Positions 12,391 to 23,871 of a stretch of DNA of 64,000 bases are shown here, piece after piece. The position numbers and the translations under genes were made by a program. The notes beneath the pieces were generated by a model that was given only the letters and a program-made list of their open reading frames with translations, ran no database searches and was not told the DNA's origin. Source of the stretch: Chloranthus sessilifolius (taxonomy: Eukaryota; Streptophyta; Magnoliopsida; Chloranthales; Chloranthaceae); the NCBI GenBank assembly GCA_021018995.1, contig CM037587.1, positions 66,979,604 through 67,043,603 of the forward strand, in the 5' to 3' direction. How positions within the stretch are numbered: position 1 is the stretch's first letter; each line of letters opens with the position of its first letter.

Positions 12391-13189
12391 GACCTAGATT
12401 TTTACACTTCAGATCAGACCTAAAATTTCGTGTGATAGTCCTATTTTCCCGACACATATTTTTTTTCTTATACAACACGGATACTTGGGCAAATCGGATC
12501 GTCGGGTCGTACAGATTACGATCTGAATACAGAATACTTGGTGCATCCACACAATACGGAATTCAAAGCAATTAATACATATGACAGGAGTAGAAGATTC
12601 TATCTTTATACAAAATATAGGCTAACAATTTAAAACCACCGATGATGGATGGCCATCACCTAAATAGTGGTACCCCAAAAAGGATGTACATAAAAAAATC
12701 TAATTCTACCAGTCTACAAGATGATTGGAAGTACCAAGTCAAAACCTCAAAATCTACAACTATATCAAGATCAAATCCACTGGTCTATGGTAGAAGATTC
12801 GCCTCAAGCTCCGGATCTCACTCAAGACCTACACCTGTGATGTATAGTCGAAGGGTGAGCTACAGTCCAAGCTCAGTAGAGGAACTCAAGAACAATTACA
12901 TTTAATCAGATTATACATAGATTCAAATGACAAGATTTCAAAGCAGTTTCCCATCAAAATACAAATTTTACTACAAGTTTTCAAAAGCATTTCATTTTAA
13001 AATGGGGACATGCTTCAAAACCATTTTTATCTCAGAACAGTCATGTCATTTTCATATCAAGCGAAATATACAAGGACTTTCTCTCATATCAAAACAAACT
13101 TGAAAATCACGTGTATTAGGTAGAGTTTCACAAAGGTTCAAAAGTCAAGTGCGATTCGGATTCAAAGATCATGTTAGATTCTCTTACAT

Positions 13190-13345
13190 TTAAATCCGCC
13201 CTAGCGGTTCAAAATTTTTCGAATAATCCGCCCATAGTGGTCCACGATTGTATGAATAATCCACCCATAGCGGCCCACAAATGCATGTATAATCTGCCCT
13301 AGCGGTCCTCAGTGTGTGCATATAATCTGCCCTTGTTGTCAACTT
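13190..13345 (-). repeat. Inverted copy of the 37-bp array
   Basis: Units read on this strand as AATCCGCCCATAGTGGTCCAC with AT-rich spacers, four to five copies. They mirror 5040-5205 and are less regular than there. Confidence 0.7.
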
Positions 13346-13384
13346 TGATTTATCTGATTTATCGTTTGGCTCACTTACATAAAT

Positions 13385-13665
13385 TACATATTCGATTCAG
13401 GGGTATCCCGCCATCCTGATTCGATTCATGGATATCCTGCCGTGCCGATTTGATTCACGAATTAACTGCCGTAACAGTTCGATTCACAGATATCCCGCCG
13501 TGCCGCTTCGATTCACGGATTAACTACCGTACCAGTTCGATTCACAAATATCCCACCATGCCGGTTTGATCATTGATATCCTGTCGTGCCTCTTTGATTC
13601 ATGGATTAACTGCCGTACCAGTTCGATTCATGGATATCCCGCCGTATCGGTTCGATTCACATACA
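13385..13665 (-). repeat. Inverted copy of the 29-bp array
   Basis: About nine units of 29 bp carrying TTCGATTCACGGATATCC and TTCGATTCACGGATTAAC subtypes. The order of GATATC-type and GTTAAT-type units differs from that in L2. Both arrays have therefore kept the two subtypes while drifting independently. Confidence 0.8.
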
Positions 13666-14278
13666 CATTTATATCAAATCAGATTTGATGTTTCAATGCA
13701 AGCCAATTCAAAGTTCATAGTTCATATTCAAGTGTAACTTCAAAGTTCAGGTGTCAAGTGTAATTCAAGTTCAAAATTCGTGTTCGAATTAGGCAAATCA
13801 AAACTCATATTCTTATTTCAAATATCTAGATGCAAATCAGATTCTTAATAGTCAAAGCATTTCAAACATTCAATGCAACGAGATCAGTTTCCATTTTTAA
13901 AAATCAATTCATATACAAAGCTCAATATTCAAGTCATGTTCATATTTTGAAGTTCGAATTCATGTTCGTATCAGATTCAAATGCAAATATCAAGGTTCTA
14001 ATTTCAGATTCCTAGTTCAAAATTTGTATTCAAAGTTTATATTCGGAGTTCATTTTCAAATTCCAAACTTCAAAGATTCAAAGTCCGTTTTCGAAACAAA
14101 TCATAGCTGATCAAACACTCATCATACAATTCTATGAATTCAAGACACAAATGCATTTGGTTAATAAAGTTCCCCTACCTCAATTCCGAAGTTGAACGAA
14201 AATAATGCAAGGATCCTATTGACAGCCTCCCGCCTACAACTGACCAACTATTTTTATGTATCTAATTAAGTTTTAACC

Positions 14279-14941
14279 TATTGCAAGCGCACAATAGAAA
14301 TTGTAGAGCTAGTATAGGATCGTTCCCACGAAGACAGGTTTCCCTATATTAACTTAATTTTTCTAAAAACATATATTTTTCTTTTAAGTTCCTAAACTGC
14401 TGGAGAAATATGAATAAAAGAATTGTTTCTTTATCTAAATTGAAGAAAATAAATCCTAATCCTCCTTCTTCAGATTATGGTCGTCAATCAGCTATCAGAA
14501 ATTTACGAATTTAAACAATACCGTTACACTATATATCAAGTTTTCTAGCATTGGTCGTCAATCAATACTAAAATCCTATTAATACAGATTTAATCTAATC
14601 AACAATCTCCTAAAACTTGGGCATCAATCAAATTCTAAAAAACTGAAGACGGAAAAGTAAAAATCGTTACACTAATCTGCAAACTTCAACCTGAGTCGTC
14701 AATTGAAATTAAAATTCGGAGATGTTTACAAAGCAAAAAATTGTAATAAAATAAATCTAAACTAGAAAGAAATAAAATTATATCTTTCACCCCTCAGCCG
14801 CAGTCGTCAATTGCTTATGAGAAACTACAGATATCTACTCTAATCTTTAGCTCCCAATTGCAGTCGTCAATTGCTCTTGAGAAACTTTGGATGTATAATC
14901 TACAAAGTAATAAAAATCTACTCTAACTTTGCTTAGAAGTG
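14279..14941 (-). repeat. Partial LTR X, minus strand
   Basis: The minus strand matches the 3' half of LTR X, including the paired 'gcaattgacgactgc' segments (14815 and 14865) that correspond to 9690-9790. It stops abruptly at 14941, where LTR B begins, so B inserted into it or deletion joined them. Confidence 0.75.
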
Positions 14942-15294
14942 TGTTAATCAGTGAAAAATATCATTTTTCACCTCCTAATCGGACCATTGATGGACCTTTG
15001 AGTGATTAATAATGTGTTTTCAGTGTTGTTTTATAGTTAGCAATAAATTACAGTCATAGTACAGAAATCCATCCAAAAGTGCCAAGAAGAGAGGTATCTG
15101 TTAAAGAGTTACAGCAGAAAAGAATCACAACAAATCATGCTTCAGCTGTGTATACAGTGAAGCAAAACAACAGTAGCAATTTCAGTTGTGTTCACTCAAG
15201 CATGCTAGTATGATAGCAGTGCATCATTCATCTTCGTCTGCATTAGTGCACACTAGAGCAGTGTATGTAATCCTCTTGAGATGCACCTTGGACA

Positions 15295-15670
15295 ATTCGA
15301 GCAGTTGCTAAGGCTTATAACCCAACTACTCGAGTGGTAGTGAACCCATTGAATGCTCCATTGATGAAGAGTAGAGCTACTCGAGAGGTTGCCAGAAGCT
15401 GCACTGATGAATTCGAGCAAATCAGAGAACCTATCGAGCAGATGGAGAAATGCACCCAACCTATCGAACACATACCTGGAGCTGTGCTGGATCTCAAGCA
15501 GATGATCCAACCTATCGAGAGGATGGCTAAAGAAAGTAGAGATGTCGAGCAGTTCAACTGAACCTATCGAAATCAACTGTAAAACCTATCGAGAGCTACA
15601 ACCAACCTATCGAATGGTTTAAAATTGAAGCTAGAACCTATCGAAAGGTTCTCTGAACCTATCGACATGC
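15295..15670. repeat. Palindromic word cluster, CCTATCGA type
   Basis: At least nine copies of ACCTATCGA, often followed by AAGG or GAGG so that the whole reads as an imperfect palindrome such as AACCTATCGAAAGGTT (15636). Others are CTACTCGAGTGG and CTACTCGAGAGG (15328 and 15377). The copies are interspersed with unrelated sequence over 375 bp. Confidence 0.8.
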
Positions 15671-15944
15671 GAACTCTGAACTTCCTTCCAGCCAACTGAC
15701 AGCGTAGGTCATACAATACTTTGATGCATGTGTCGAGAGGCTGTCAAACTGCTTTGAGGGTACTTTTGGAATGCAAATGGTGCGGAGAAGAATTGCCTAA
15801 CTGCCTGATGTGTGCTTAACCAATTCTAACAAATTCGTGGGAGATTCTTGGAGGGAATGCAGACACCTCAGCAAGCCTGATAACATATTTGATCCCCTTT
15901 TTATCTGATTGGCTAAAACAGATCTGAGACGGTGGGGAGAAATG

Positions 15945-15952
15945 TATAATAG
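15945..15952 (+). promoter_or_regulatory. TATA box of LTR B
   Basis: TATAATAG, about 275 bp downstream of the word cluster, followed by a pyrimidine-rich leader with CTTCTCTC words. Confidence 0.4.
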
Positions 15953-17113
15953 GGGAGAAACACAACAAAGAGGGTATTTAGAGTTGAGCAAAAACTTGAA
16001 TTAGTTTTCCCTCCCAAAATTCGAGTCTTCTTCTCTCTTTTCTATTCTCTCTTTAGCCCAACCATGGTTGGCTAAATTCCTCTAACAGCTAGGTTGAAGT
16101 TAGATCTGTAAATTGAGTGGTGAGAAAGCATTGTATGAGGAGTGGTGAGTGCAGAGACTACAGATCTGAGAGCAATTATTGTAAGTTGGATTAGATCAAT
16201 GAATTACTAATTTTAAAGCTTCATTTAATCTGTAGATCTTTTGATTTCTATCAAATTTCCATAGATTTTATGCTCCTATGGATGCCTGAGCTTGTAGCCT
16301 TGCATCCATAGCATCTGTAGTGGTTTTATTGTTCCAAATTTATTCCCCATGACTGGATTATATCCATGGGATACTCTGTGACCATTTTAGTAGACAGATT
16401 ATACCCCTAGAACTAATCCATATCTCAGGGTAGATCTGGATTGTTCTACCTTGCATTTGAGCTTATAGCCAAATGAAGGATGGCTGCAAATTCATACTCT
16501 ACTCTATTGTCTCACAAAACAATTTCATAGACACTGATCTAGAACTGTTAATTCTCCATATTTGATTTTTATTTCACCAAAAATCTTGCTCTCCTCTTTA
16601 AATCATTCTTTGCTCACCTCTAGTTTAGTTCCTTTTAAATTTGCTTTTAGTTTAAAGTGATAACCAAACTCTTTCTCTCTTCTTGTTTTTACTTAATTCT
16701 TAGTTAAAATAGGAATAGGTTTCTAGATCTGTAGACACTCAAATTTGGCCCAAGGCCTGATTGAAATATATTTCGAGAGAGGTGCATTTATGAGCTTTTG
16801 ATGGCATGTATGGAACCCTTAGGAATCACCCTAGATCCCCCAGGAACCTACCCCGAACCTTTAGAAACCAACCCCAACCCTTAGAAACCCTTTTTAAACC
16901 CTAACCTAACCTTCCCAGGCATTAAGGAGGAGGGGTACACCAGAACTAGCTACGACCCTCTACAATGACCAACTCTTATACAATTGAAGAGTAGAGGTCA
17001 TCAGCTTTCCAACGGTCCAAGAATTGCCCCAATCGGAGGTATATATCAGAAGATACGGCCGTCCGAACCTGGAGGGTAGGAAGGTAATTTCAAGGTGGCC
17101 CCCCCTAGGGATT

Positions 17114-17366
17114 TGGCGCGACTATTAGTCGGGCCAGGCTATTTCTCTCCAGAAATGGCCTGGTGCAACTAATAGTTATGCCAGGTATAAATTTTGCCTG
17201 GCGCAACTATTAGTTGCGCAAGGCCAATCCTACCTAATTTTAAGTCGGGCGCAACTAATAGTTGCGCCAAGGTTAAAAGGTGGCCCCCACCTCGCGAGCT
17301 AACTTCCAACACTGTTCCTCATTGTTTTACTATGCATTTACCTAGCGCAACTATTAGTTGCGCCAG
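17114..17366. repeat. Palindrome cluster in U3 of C
   Basis: Five words related to GCGCAACTAATAGTTGCGC (near 17114, 17160, 17199, 17245 and 17343), each with TGGC/GCCA shoulders. The first reads GCGACTATTAGTCGG, changed on both arms relative to the consensus. Confidence 0.9.
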
Positions 17367-17647
17367 ACATATGAACAGTAACTATGAGATTTTGCCTTGA
17401 ATTTCATGTTTGGGGTTTGACTTGTTGACCACCTCAACCTTTGGGGTGTGATTTGATAGTTCTATTGCACCCATTCCTCACCTATTTGCAACCCTCTATG
17501 TGGCCTAAAGCCTCACCCCATCATCTACCATTAGAACCACCTTCACGCCATTCCAAGCTCTTAAAACCCTAGGAAACCTTAGATTTGAGATTACCTAATT
17601 GCTAACTTCAATTAGCACCTAAGTAGCCTCTTAATCCACTCCTTTCC

Positions 17648-17655
17648 TATAAATA
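17648..17655 (+). promoter_or_regulatory. TATA box of C, 5' LTR
   Basis: TATAAATA followed by C-rich sequence, conserved at 51899-51906 in the 3' LTR. It lies about 280 bp after the last palindrome. It is the likely promoter for the genomic RNA. Confidence 0.65.
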
Positions 17656-18382
17656 AAACCCCCCACCCCTTGGTTTAGGGGTTGAGAATTTTGCCTAAGA
17701 GAGAAAGAGCTCTAAGTGAGAAGTTCTTCCCCCCTTTGGTGTACTATTTTCCCTCAAAATTCCAGAATTCCAAAACCTCTTTCCAAGCTTGTTCTTACAT
17801 CCAAAACCCATAGCCTAGGTGTGTGTGATCCCCTAGCCTCCCTTCCCTACCTCTTAGCTTTAAGTTTTAGGAGTTAGAACTCCATTTTCCACCATACAAG
17901 GCCTTCAAAAGCTCATCAAAGCAAGCCACGCAAGGCTCCTCTACGGTGCTACAAGGGCCTGAGAGCTCCGACTCTCCCCTTTCTTCTCTTATCTCTTTCT
18001 AGCTCCCTCCATCCTCCCATTTCTGTCGTTACACCGCCGATTTTTCGGTAGGAACGAAGGGGCACAAATAGGATTCTATGCCCTTTTGGGCAAGAGGAAG
18101 CTATTTTCTTTGCTTTTACTTCTTTTTATTGTTGTCCATTAGTAGAGACTGCGTTAAGCGGGTTGATCGGGTGCCTAACACCTTCCCGATCGATAACCGA
18201 AGCCCATACCCAAGAGCCTTTGGTGTGGACCAGATTCAGAGTCATATTTTTAGCACTTAGGTGCTCATAAAAATGAACTAGGTATCCCGGGACACCGAAA
18301 GCTCCGGGTGGCGACTCTATATATTTTCATTAGAGAGCGCATCGTCGTGATGGGATCATCCTGATTCCCATGGTTGCACAGA

Positions 18383-18400
18383 TGGCAACTCTGCTGGGGA
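18383..18400 (+). other. Primer-binding site of C (tRNA-Arg type)
   Basis: TGGCAACTCTGCTGGGGA begins two bases after the LTR end. Tat/Ogre-type elements use a site of the form TGGCGACTCC.CTGGGG, complementary to the 3' end of a tRNA-Arg. This copy fits with a few mismatches. Confidence 0.8.
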
Positions 18401-18516
18401 GTAGCTAGTAGAGCTTCCCTTTGAACTAGGCATTTTTAAAATTTTTCTAACATTCTATTGCTATTTTTTTTTAGTTTATTTTTATTGTTTTTTTACTCAC
18501 CCCTCCGATTACGTCA

Positions 18517-18860
18517 TTTTACTCACCCCTATGTTTCCGCTTTAAATTTCAGCAATTTTTGCCTAGTCACTTGACTGGCACCTTTTTTACTCACCCCTAC
18601 GTTTCCGCTTTAAATTTTAGCAATTTTTGCTTAGTCACTTGACTGGCACCTTTTTTACTCACCCCTACATTCCGCTTCAAATTTCAGCAATTTTTGCCTA
18701 GTCACTTGACTGACACCTTTTTTACTCAGCCCTATGTTTCCGCTTTAAATTTCAGCAATTTTCGCCTAGTCACTTGACTAGCACCTTTCTTACTTCGCTT
18801 TACATTTCGGCTTAAATTTTCAGCACTTTATATTTCCCGCCTAGTCGCTTGACTGGCCCC
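18517..18860 (+). repeat. 68-bp tandem repeat in the leader of C
   Basis: Four good units starting TTTTACTCACCCCT at 18517, 18585, 18653 and 18720, with a fifth, diverged unit to 18860. Each contains CCGCTTTAAATTTCAGCAAT and CCTAGTCACTTGACTGGCAC. The array begins about 120 bp downstream of the primer-binding site, in the untranslated leader of the genomic RNA. No coding function is apparent. Confidence 0.9.
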
Positions 18861-19087
18861 GTCATTTTCTTTTTACTTCCATATCCTAACAGTGGACGCC
18901 GGCCCGTAGTGGCAGCACGAGATAATCACCCCCGGTCTTTGAACTAAAGAAAACTTCCAAAAAAAAAAGAAAAAAAGATTTGAAAAAAATTAAAATTGAA
19001 CCAAGTTAGGGAGCTTAATTAATTTGTTTTGCGGGTTAGATTTTTCAAAGGGGTTGGTTTAGCACACATGCAAACACCCGGGTCTTA

Positions 19088-19303
19088 GTATGGCGGCAGC
19101 CCCTAGTGGTGATGATCCAGAAATGCCCCAGCCCACCTAGTACCTGAAAAAGCGCTTGCGCTGGAGGTATATCGGGTGGGTTCCCATTCCGAAGCTTAAA
19201 ACCCTTGGGGAGCGCATTAGCGAGTTATACCGGACTCAATCCTTTAGGTGTGGTGAGGAGAGAATCGATCACCATAAAACAGTTCAGTTCCCGGAAGCCT
19301 AGC
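19088..19303 (+). pseudogene. Short leader ORF of C, interrupted
   Basis: An ATG at 19088 opens 16 codons (MAAAPSGDDPEMPQPT). After one TAG the same frame runs on for about 54 codons, rich in Arg, Lys, Ile and Glu, to a stop near 19301. One nonsense change in an otherwise open 71-codon frame suggests either a decayed small protein, or an N-terminal gag exon, or an upstream ORF. I do not recognise the sequence, and chance is not excluded. Confidence 0.3.
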
Positions 19304-19381
19304 TTCCACAAAAAACCAAAAAAAAAAGACTCATTTCGGGCATCAGTGGCTGTTATTCTATGTTCTGGAGAGACAATTTTT

Positions 19382-19552
19382 GCCTGGCGCATGTATTAGT
19401 TGCGCCAGTGTAAAAACACTGAAATTTATAACTGGCGCAACTAATAGTTGCGCCAGATTTAAACTCCCAGATTTTACCTTGGCGCAACTAATGGTTGCGC
19501 CAGTGTAAAAGTCCTCCCCTGCAACCTGGGTGTAAGTATTAGTTGCGCCAAG
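19382..19552. repeat. Palindrome cluster before gag of C
   Basis: Four words of the GCGCAACTAATAGTTGCGC family near 19382, 19431, 19479 and 19526. The second is a perfect copy with CTGGC/GCCAG shoulders. They lie about 500 bp upstream of the gag ATG at 20047, outside the LTR. Between cluster and gag (19553-20046) there is only leader sequence with an AT-rich stretch at 19885-19925. Confidence 0.9.
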
Positions 19553-20046
19553 TCTGTTTGGCAGCACCCAACCCGAATCCTTGGCCCTTTCCACCTCTCG
19601 AGTTCCCCGATCAATGTGCATAGTGCCTTGTTTAGGCCCCGCCATCTCCGACACCCAATACGCACCCGCTGATCAAGAGAAGGCAACTTCTTTTTGGCTC
19701 ATTTCGGGGGATCGGGTCATTTGCCTTGATTTTCGTGCCTTCAATAGATCGAAGGTTCTCCTTCGATTCTTTTGAAGTGCATCGGAACCGTCACCGCAGG
19801 TCTTGAATTAAGGTATGAGAGCCACCCGAAAAGGGAATTCCAAGGCCTCGAAACCTTTGTTTTTCAAAAAAAAGTTTTCATAAAATTCAAAAAAATATAT
19901 ATATAATCAAAACACAAAAAATATTTAGTTTGTGCTGCCGGCACAACGGCATCATCTTGCCCTCCGTCGTCCCGTAGGGGAAGAAAGAGGAAGATTTTTG
20001 GGCCTTATCCAAGGCACCCTTACCCGACCCGCTCCCGTAGAATGTC

Positions 20047-23000
20047 GTGGGTAGTGGACCCGATTTACGCCGATCCCGATTCATCCCCACCACATTCTCC
20101 AACCCACTCCCATTCGGGAGAAGTCTTTTCCACCATCCCCCTCACCCAACCCCTTTCACCGTTACCGGCCCATTCGATGCCCCCATATTTCCAACCACTG
20201 CCCCCCAAAATATCCAAAGTCCAACCCCCCATTCCCCATCTTTTGCCCAAACCATGCCCATGACAAACCCATTTTCCCAATCCACATCCATGCCCCAATT
20301 CCCATCATCCCCCTATAGACCCGATCCACCCATGTTCACATACACCACTTCCACCATATCCGATCCCCCGCAAAATCCCCCATCCATCCGGGTCATGCCC
20401 ATTTTCACCGGGGCCATGCCTAACTTTCCTCATCCCCCCTTATCATGCCCCCCATCATCCCAAAACATACCCAATACATCCCCTCATCCACCCCATACAC
20501 CCCCACCTACCGTGGCCATGCCCAATTATACCGGGGCCATGCCCAATTTTTCCACCACCTCCACCCCATCTATGCCCCACCACCCCTTAAATCCACCATC
20601 CACATCCCACCCCCCTTCCATGGCCATGATGGAGGAGATGCTCCAAGCATACTCCTCATGGAGGGCCTCCCAAAATATCTCTCCTCCACACCCCACATCC
20701 ATGAATCCATCCCACACCTTGGCAAACCTCCATGCTTCACTCCCCCATGACCCCCATCAACGTCCCATAATCCACACCATCCAAACCCCCATCACCCACA
20801 TACCCCAAGGCCCATTGGCCCAAACCCCCTTTTCCCACACATCTCACGGCCCCATGGCCCAATACCCCTCCATCCATGATCTCCAGGGCCCCATGGCCCA
20901 ATACCCCATTACCCATCATCTCCAAGGCCCATTGGCCCAAAACCCCATTACCCATATCCCCCAAGGCCCATTGAGCCAAACCCATCAAACCCAAACCCAT
21001 TAGGGGTCCATGGGCCAAATCCACCAATGGCCCATGGCCCAGACCCAATAAGGCCCATCAGGCCAGATCCATCAAGGGCCCATGGCCCAAACCCAACAAT
21101 GCCCATCGGGCCAGACCCATCAAGGGCCCATGGCCCAGACCCAACAAGGCCCATTAGGCCAGACCCAACAAGGCCCATCAGGCCAGACCCATCAAGGGCC
21201 CATGGGCCAAACCCATCAAGGGCCCATGGCCTAGACCATCAAGGCCCATTGGGCCAGACCCACCAAGGGCCCATGGCCCAAACCCAAACCCCACACTCAT
21301 ACCTTCCACAACACCCCCAACACCTAACCCAACCTTCACAGCTGGGTCAAACCCATGTCATCCCCCAAACCCAATTCCCCCATGGCCCCACACCCCAAGG
21401 CCATCTCCAAACCTTCCCCCATACCCATTGGCCATACCAGGCCCCACCTCAAAACCAAATTCCCATCACCCAACAAACCTTTTCACACCCCTAATGGGCT
21501 CACACAACCCCTACTCATGTCATTCCCATCCAACCCATGCAGCAACAAGTTGAGAATCCTGTCTTCATTGCACATTACGCCGATCAACAGTATGAAGAGG
21601 ACGAGATTAGGAACAGTGAGGCCTATGCTGGGGCATTGACTAACCTCAACCCTCCACCGGTAATTGCCCACCCTCTGGTAGCCCAGAGTGAAGTCCGACT
21701 GACAGCCGAAAAGCGGCCCCTATATCGAAAGAGTCAGAGCAGCTGAAAGAACAGTTAGATAAAATACAAAAATAGCTGATGAAAATGGGTGGTGCTGAAA
21801 TCCACGCCACGGACTTCACAGACCTATGCCTATTCGCTGAGGTCCCCTTGCCCCCCAAATTTAAAATGTCAGTATTCGATAAGTACAATGGCACAGGCAA
21901 CTCGATCGCACACCTCAAGTCCTATTGTGGGGACATGTGCTAGTACGGGGGGGATGAAAGACCGCTGATAACAGTCTTTCAGAAAAGTTTGACCGGACCT
22001 GCCCTGAGGTGGTTCACTTCTCTTGAACCATCCATGATGAAGACATGGAAAGATTTAGCGCATTTGTTCCAGGAACAGTATGTCTATAATACTGATATTG
22101 AACCACGCAAGTCTGATTTGGCCCGTTTAAAGCAAAATCCAAACGAGACCTTTAGTGACTACTTAGGGCGATGGAGAGCACTGACAGCTCAAGTAAGAAA
22201 TAGAATACCAGATGATGAGCAGATAGAGATGATTTCAAAGAACACTCTGCCAGTGATTTATGATTTCCTTGTGTACCAACAGCAGTTTAGTTTTATTGAT
22301 TTGGTGAGGAATGCCAACCGCTGCGAGGATGCCATCAGGGAAGGACGTCTGAGTAAGAATACTTTAGGGGGCCCTAGCGGGTCAGAAGATTTTCTGAGCA
22401 GAGGAACAAGAAGAGAATAGGGGCGATGTCCAGAACATAGTCAACACCAGGCCCAATAATAATACTGCCCCATTTCAATTTTAGGCAACCCCACTATCAC
22501 CAGTTAGGCCTGAGCAGATGCAAAGAATGAGGAATGGGCAAGGAATGCAAATGACCCCGGAACAGAGGAGAGCCCACTACGACCGAATCTTTACACTTCT
22601 GGGGCAATCTTTGAGTGTACTTTTGCCCCTGCTAGTAGAAAAGGGATTAGTGGCTATCCGCCAATCGCAACCTCCTCCTCACCCAATCCCAAAGAACTAT
22701 GACCCAAATATCCACTGCAATTTAGGGTCCGGGTCACCCTACTGATCGCTGCTTCTCATTGAAGCACGCCATCTAGGATTTGATCAATGTCAGGAAAATC
22801 ATTCCCCCTGCACCTTCTCAGCATGCTAATATTCATCAAGTACATCCTACCGGAGGAGCAAGTCCCAAACCCACCATCGGAATGATAGAAGATGAGGAGG
22901 AATTCGAATTTGACCCATCCGATTATATCAGTGATCGGGAGAGTTATGTAGCATCGCTGTTAAAAAATGTTGACGTAAGGAATATAGGGGTAGTTGAACC

Positions 23001-23544
23001 TCTAAATTTGTCAGATTATTTTCCCAACCTGACTCCACAAATTGAACCCTTGGATCTCAGGACATACTTTCCATCGCCCACACCCGTCAATTACGTGAAT
23101 ATCAATGCATACCAACCATACACCACAACCCCCATCAATTACCCAATGAGCCAACAGGCCCCCAATCCTACACCCGCACCCGCCAGTTATCAATGGCCTA
23201 CGCCCGCCCCAGTCCAACTACCACCGTACACCACAACCTCCATCAATTACCCAATAAGCCACCAAGCCCCCAATCCAACACCCGCACCCCATCAGTTATC
23301 AATGGCCTGCGCCCACTCCATCACCCCCAGCTCAACCACCGGCAAGTTCCACCACCCCGATCAATTACATCAGACACCAGCACCCACTGGCTATCAATGG
23401 CCTACTTTTACCTCCTACCCTCCAATGCCACCACCCTCAAGCTCCACCACCCCCATTTGGCCCAGTCTTTCCACCCAACCCACTGCCACCGGGGTGAATC
23501 AAGTATTGCCCACGCCTCTTGAGACAACAGTACAAGTACCTTAA
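20047..23544 (+). pseudogene. gag: gag of Tat element C, frame-broken
   Basis: This is the capsid protein for the virus-like particle. The N-terminal 318 codons (20047-21003) are rich in Pro, His, Thr and Gln and pass into a GPMAQ-type repeat. The first stops in that frame (TAG at 21001, then a TAA) replace Gln codons of the repeat. The capsid core lies in another frame (about 21740-22420): a KFKM..FDKYNGTG motif, WFTSLEPSMMKTWKDLAHLF, then RLKQNPNETFSDYLGRWRAL. These are the usual gypsy capsid landmarks. A third frame (22430-22745) holds LVEKGLVAI and the PKNYDPN..C segment; the fourth (22780-23544) starts INVRKIIPP and is acidic, then Pro/Thr-rich. At least three frameshifts and several nonsense codons show it is dead. 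Confidence 0.85.
20790..21290 (+). repeat. Coding minisatellite in gag (GPMAQT-type)
   Basis: Units of about 21 and 42 bp with the core CAAGGGCCCATGGCCCA encode alternating Gln-Gly-Pro-Met-Ala-Gln and Gly-Pro-Ser-Gly-Gln segments. The repeat stays open in several frames on both strands, which explains the overlapping open frames here. Array length probably varies between copies. Confidence 0.8.
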
Positions 23545-23871
23545 GAACCGACAGCCATACCTCTCCAGCTCTCGGGACCCACATATGATCCTCATCAGGT
23601 CCTGCTAAGCTACGAACAAACAGATGTCAATGCCAGAAGCAGCAGTAGAGAAGGGGCAGTAGATTTTGTTACCAGGTCAGGGAGAATATCGAAGCAGCCC
23701 GAAGCACCAGTAGCAGCACCGACCTAACTCGAAGGAAAGAAAGATAGCGCGGTGAGCCCCTTCGAGAAAATGAGTAGAGAACATATACTGGAGACTCAGC
23801 TGAGAAGGATGCCTGCCCATATCACTGTATGGGATCTGTTGATGACGTCCCCACTCCATTTCTAAGCATTA
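23545..23871 (+). other. gag-protease linker of C
   Basis: In frame with the protease part (plus-strand frame of 23872) I read a charged stretch with one or two stops, including a segment resembling SRTILETQLRRMPAHITVWDLL, that leads into the protease ORF. It is likely part of the same original polyprotein. Confidence 0.45.

Larger units (their letters stand above)
12391..14220 (-). repeat. Inverted partial copy of LTR L2
   Basis: On the minus strand this matches L2 from about 4140 to its 3' end, including both tandem arrays and the closing GGTCG(T)(C/G)ACA. On the plus strand it starts TGTCACGACCTAGATTTTTA. The part of L2 with the leader and palindromic cluster is missing. The break near 14220 is followed within 60 bp by an LTR X fragment, so the X insertion or a later deletion may have truncated it. 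Confidence 0.8.
14942..16729 (+). repeat. LTR B, Athila type, interrupted by element C
   Basis: It starts TGTTAATCAGTGAAAAATATC, closely like the start of the LTR of A (TGATAAGTAGTGAAAAATACC), and shares the 'ttcttagttaaaatagg' style 3' part. It contains a palindromic cluster (15295-15670) and a TATAATAG box (15945). It ends where the Tat element C begins at 16730; the remainder should lie beyond the right end of the window. The short open frames at 15253-15576 on both strands come from the repeated words and are not genes. Confidence 0.7.
16730..18380 (+). repeat. 5' LTR of element C
   Basis: Starts TGTAGACACTC and ends TTGCACA, 1651 bp. The 3' LTR (50970) matches it throughout, with scattered substitutions and small indels. 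U3 carries five palindromic words (17114-17366) and the TATA box is at 17648. The insertion point is in LTR B, after TTCTAGATC. The open frame at 17194-17400 consists largely of palindromes and is not a gene. Confidence 0.92.

Noticed and set aside
15253..15576. Overlapping ORFs on both strands in LTR B
   Set aside because: They are reading frames through the CCTATCGA word cluster.
20065..21178. Long minus-strand open frames (Gly/Trp/Met-rich) opposite gag of C
   Set aside because: They arise from the GGGCCCATGG minisatellite, which stays open in several frames. The plus frame is the gag-like one.
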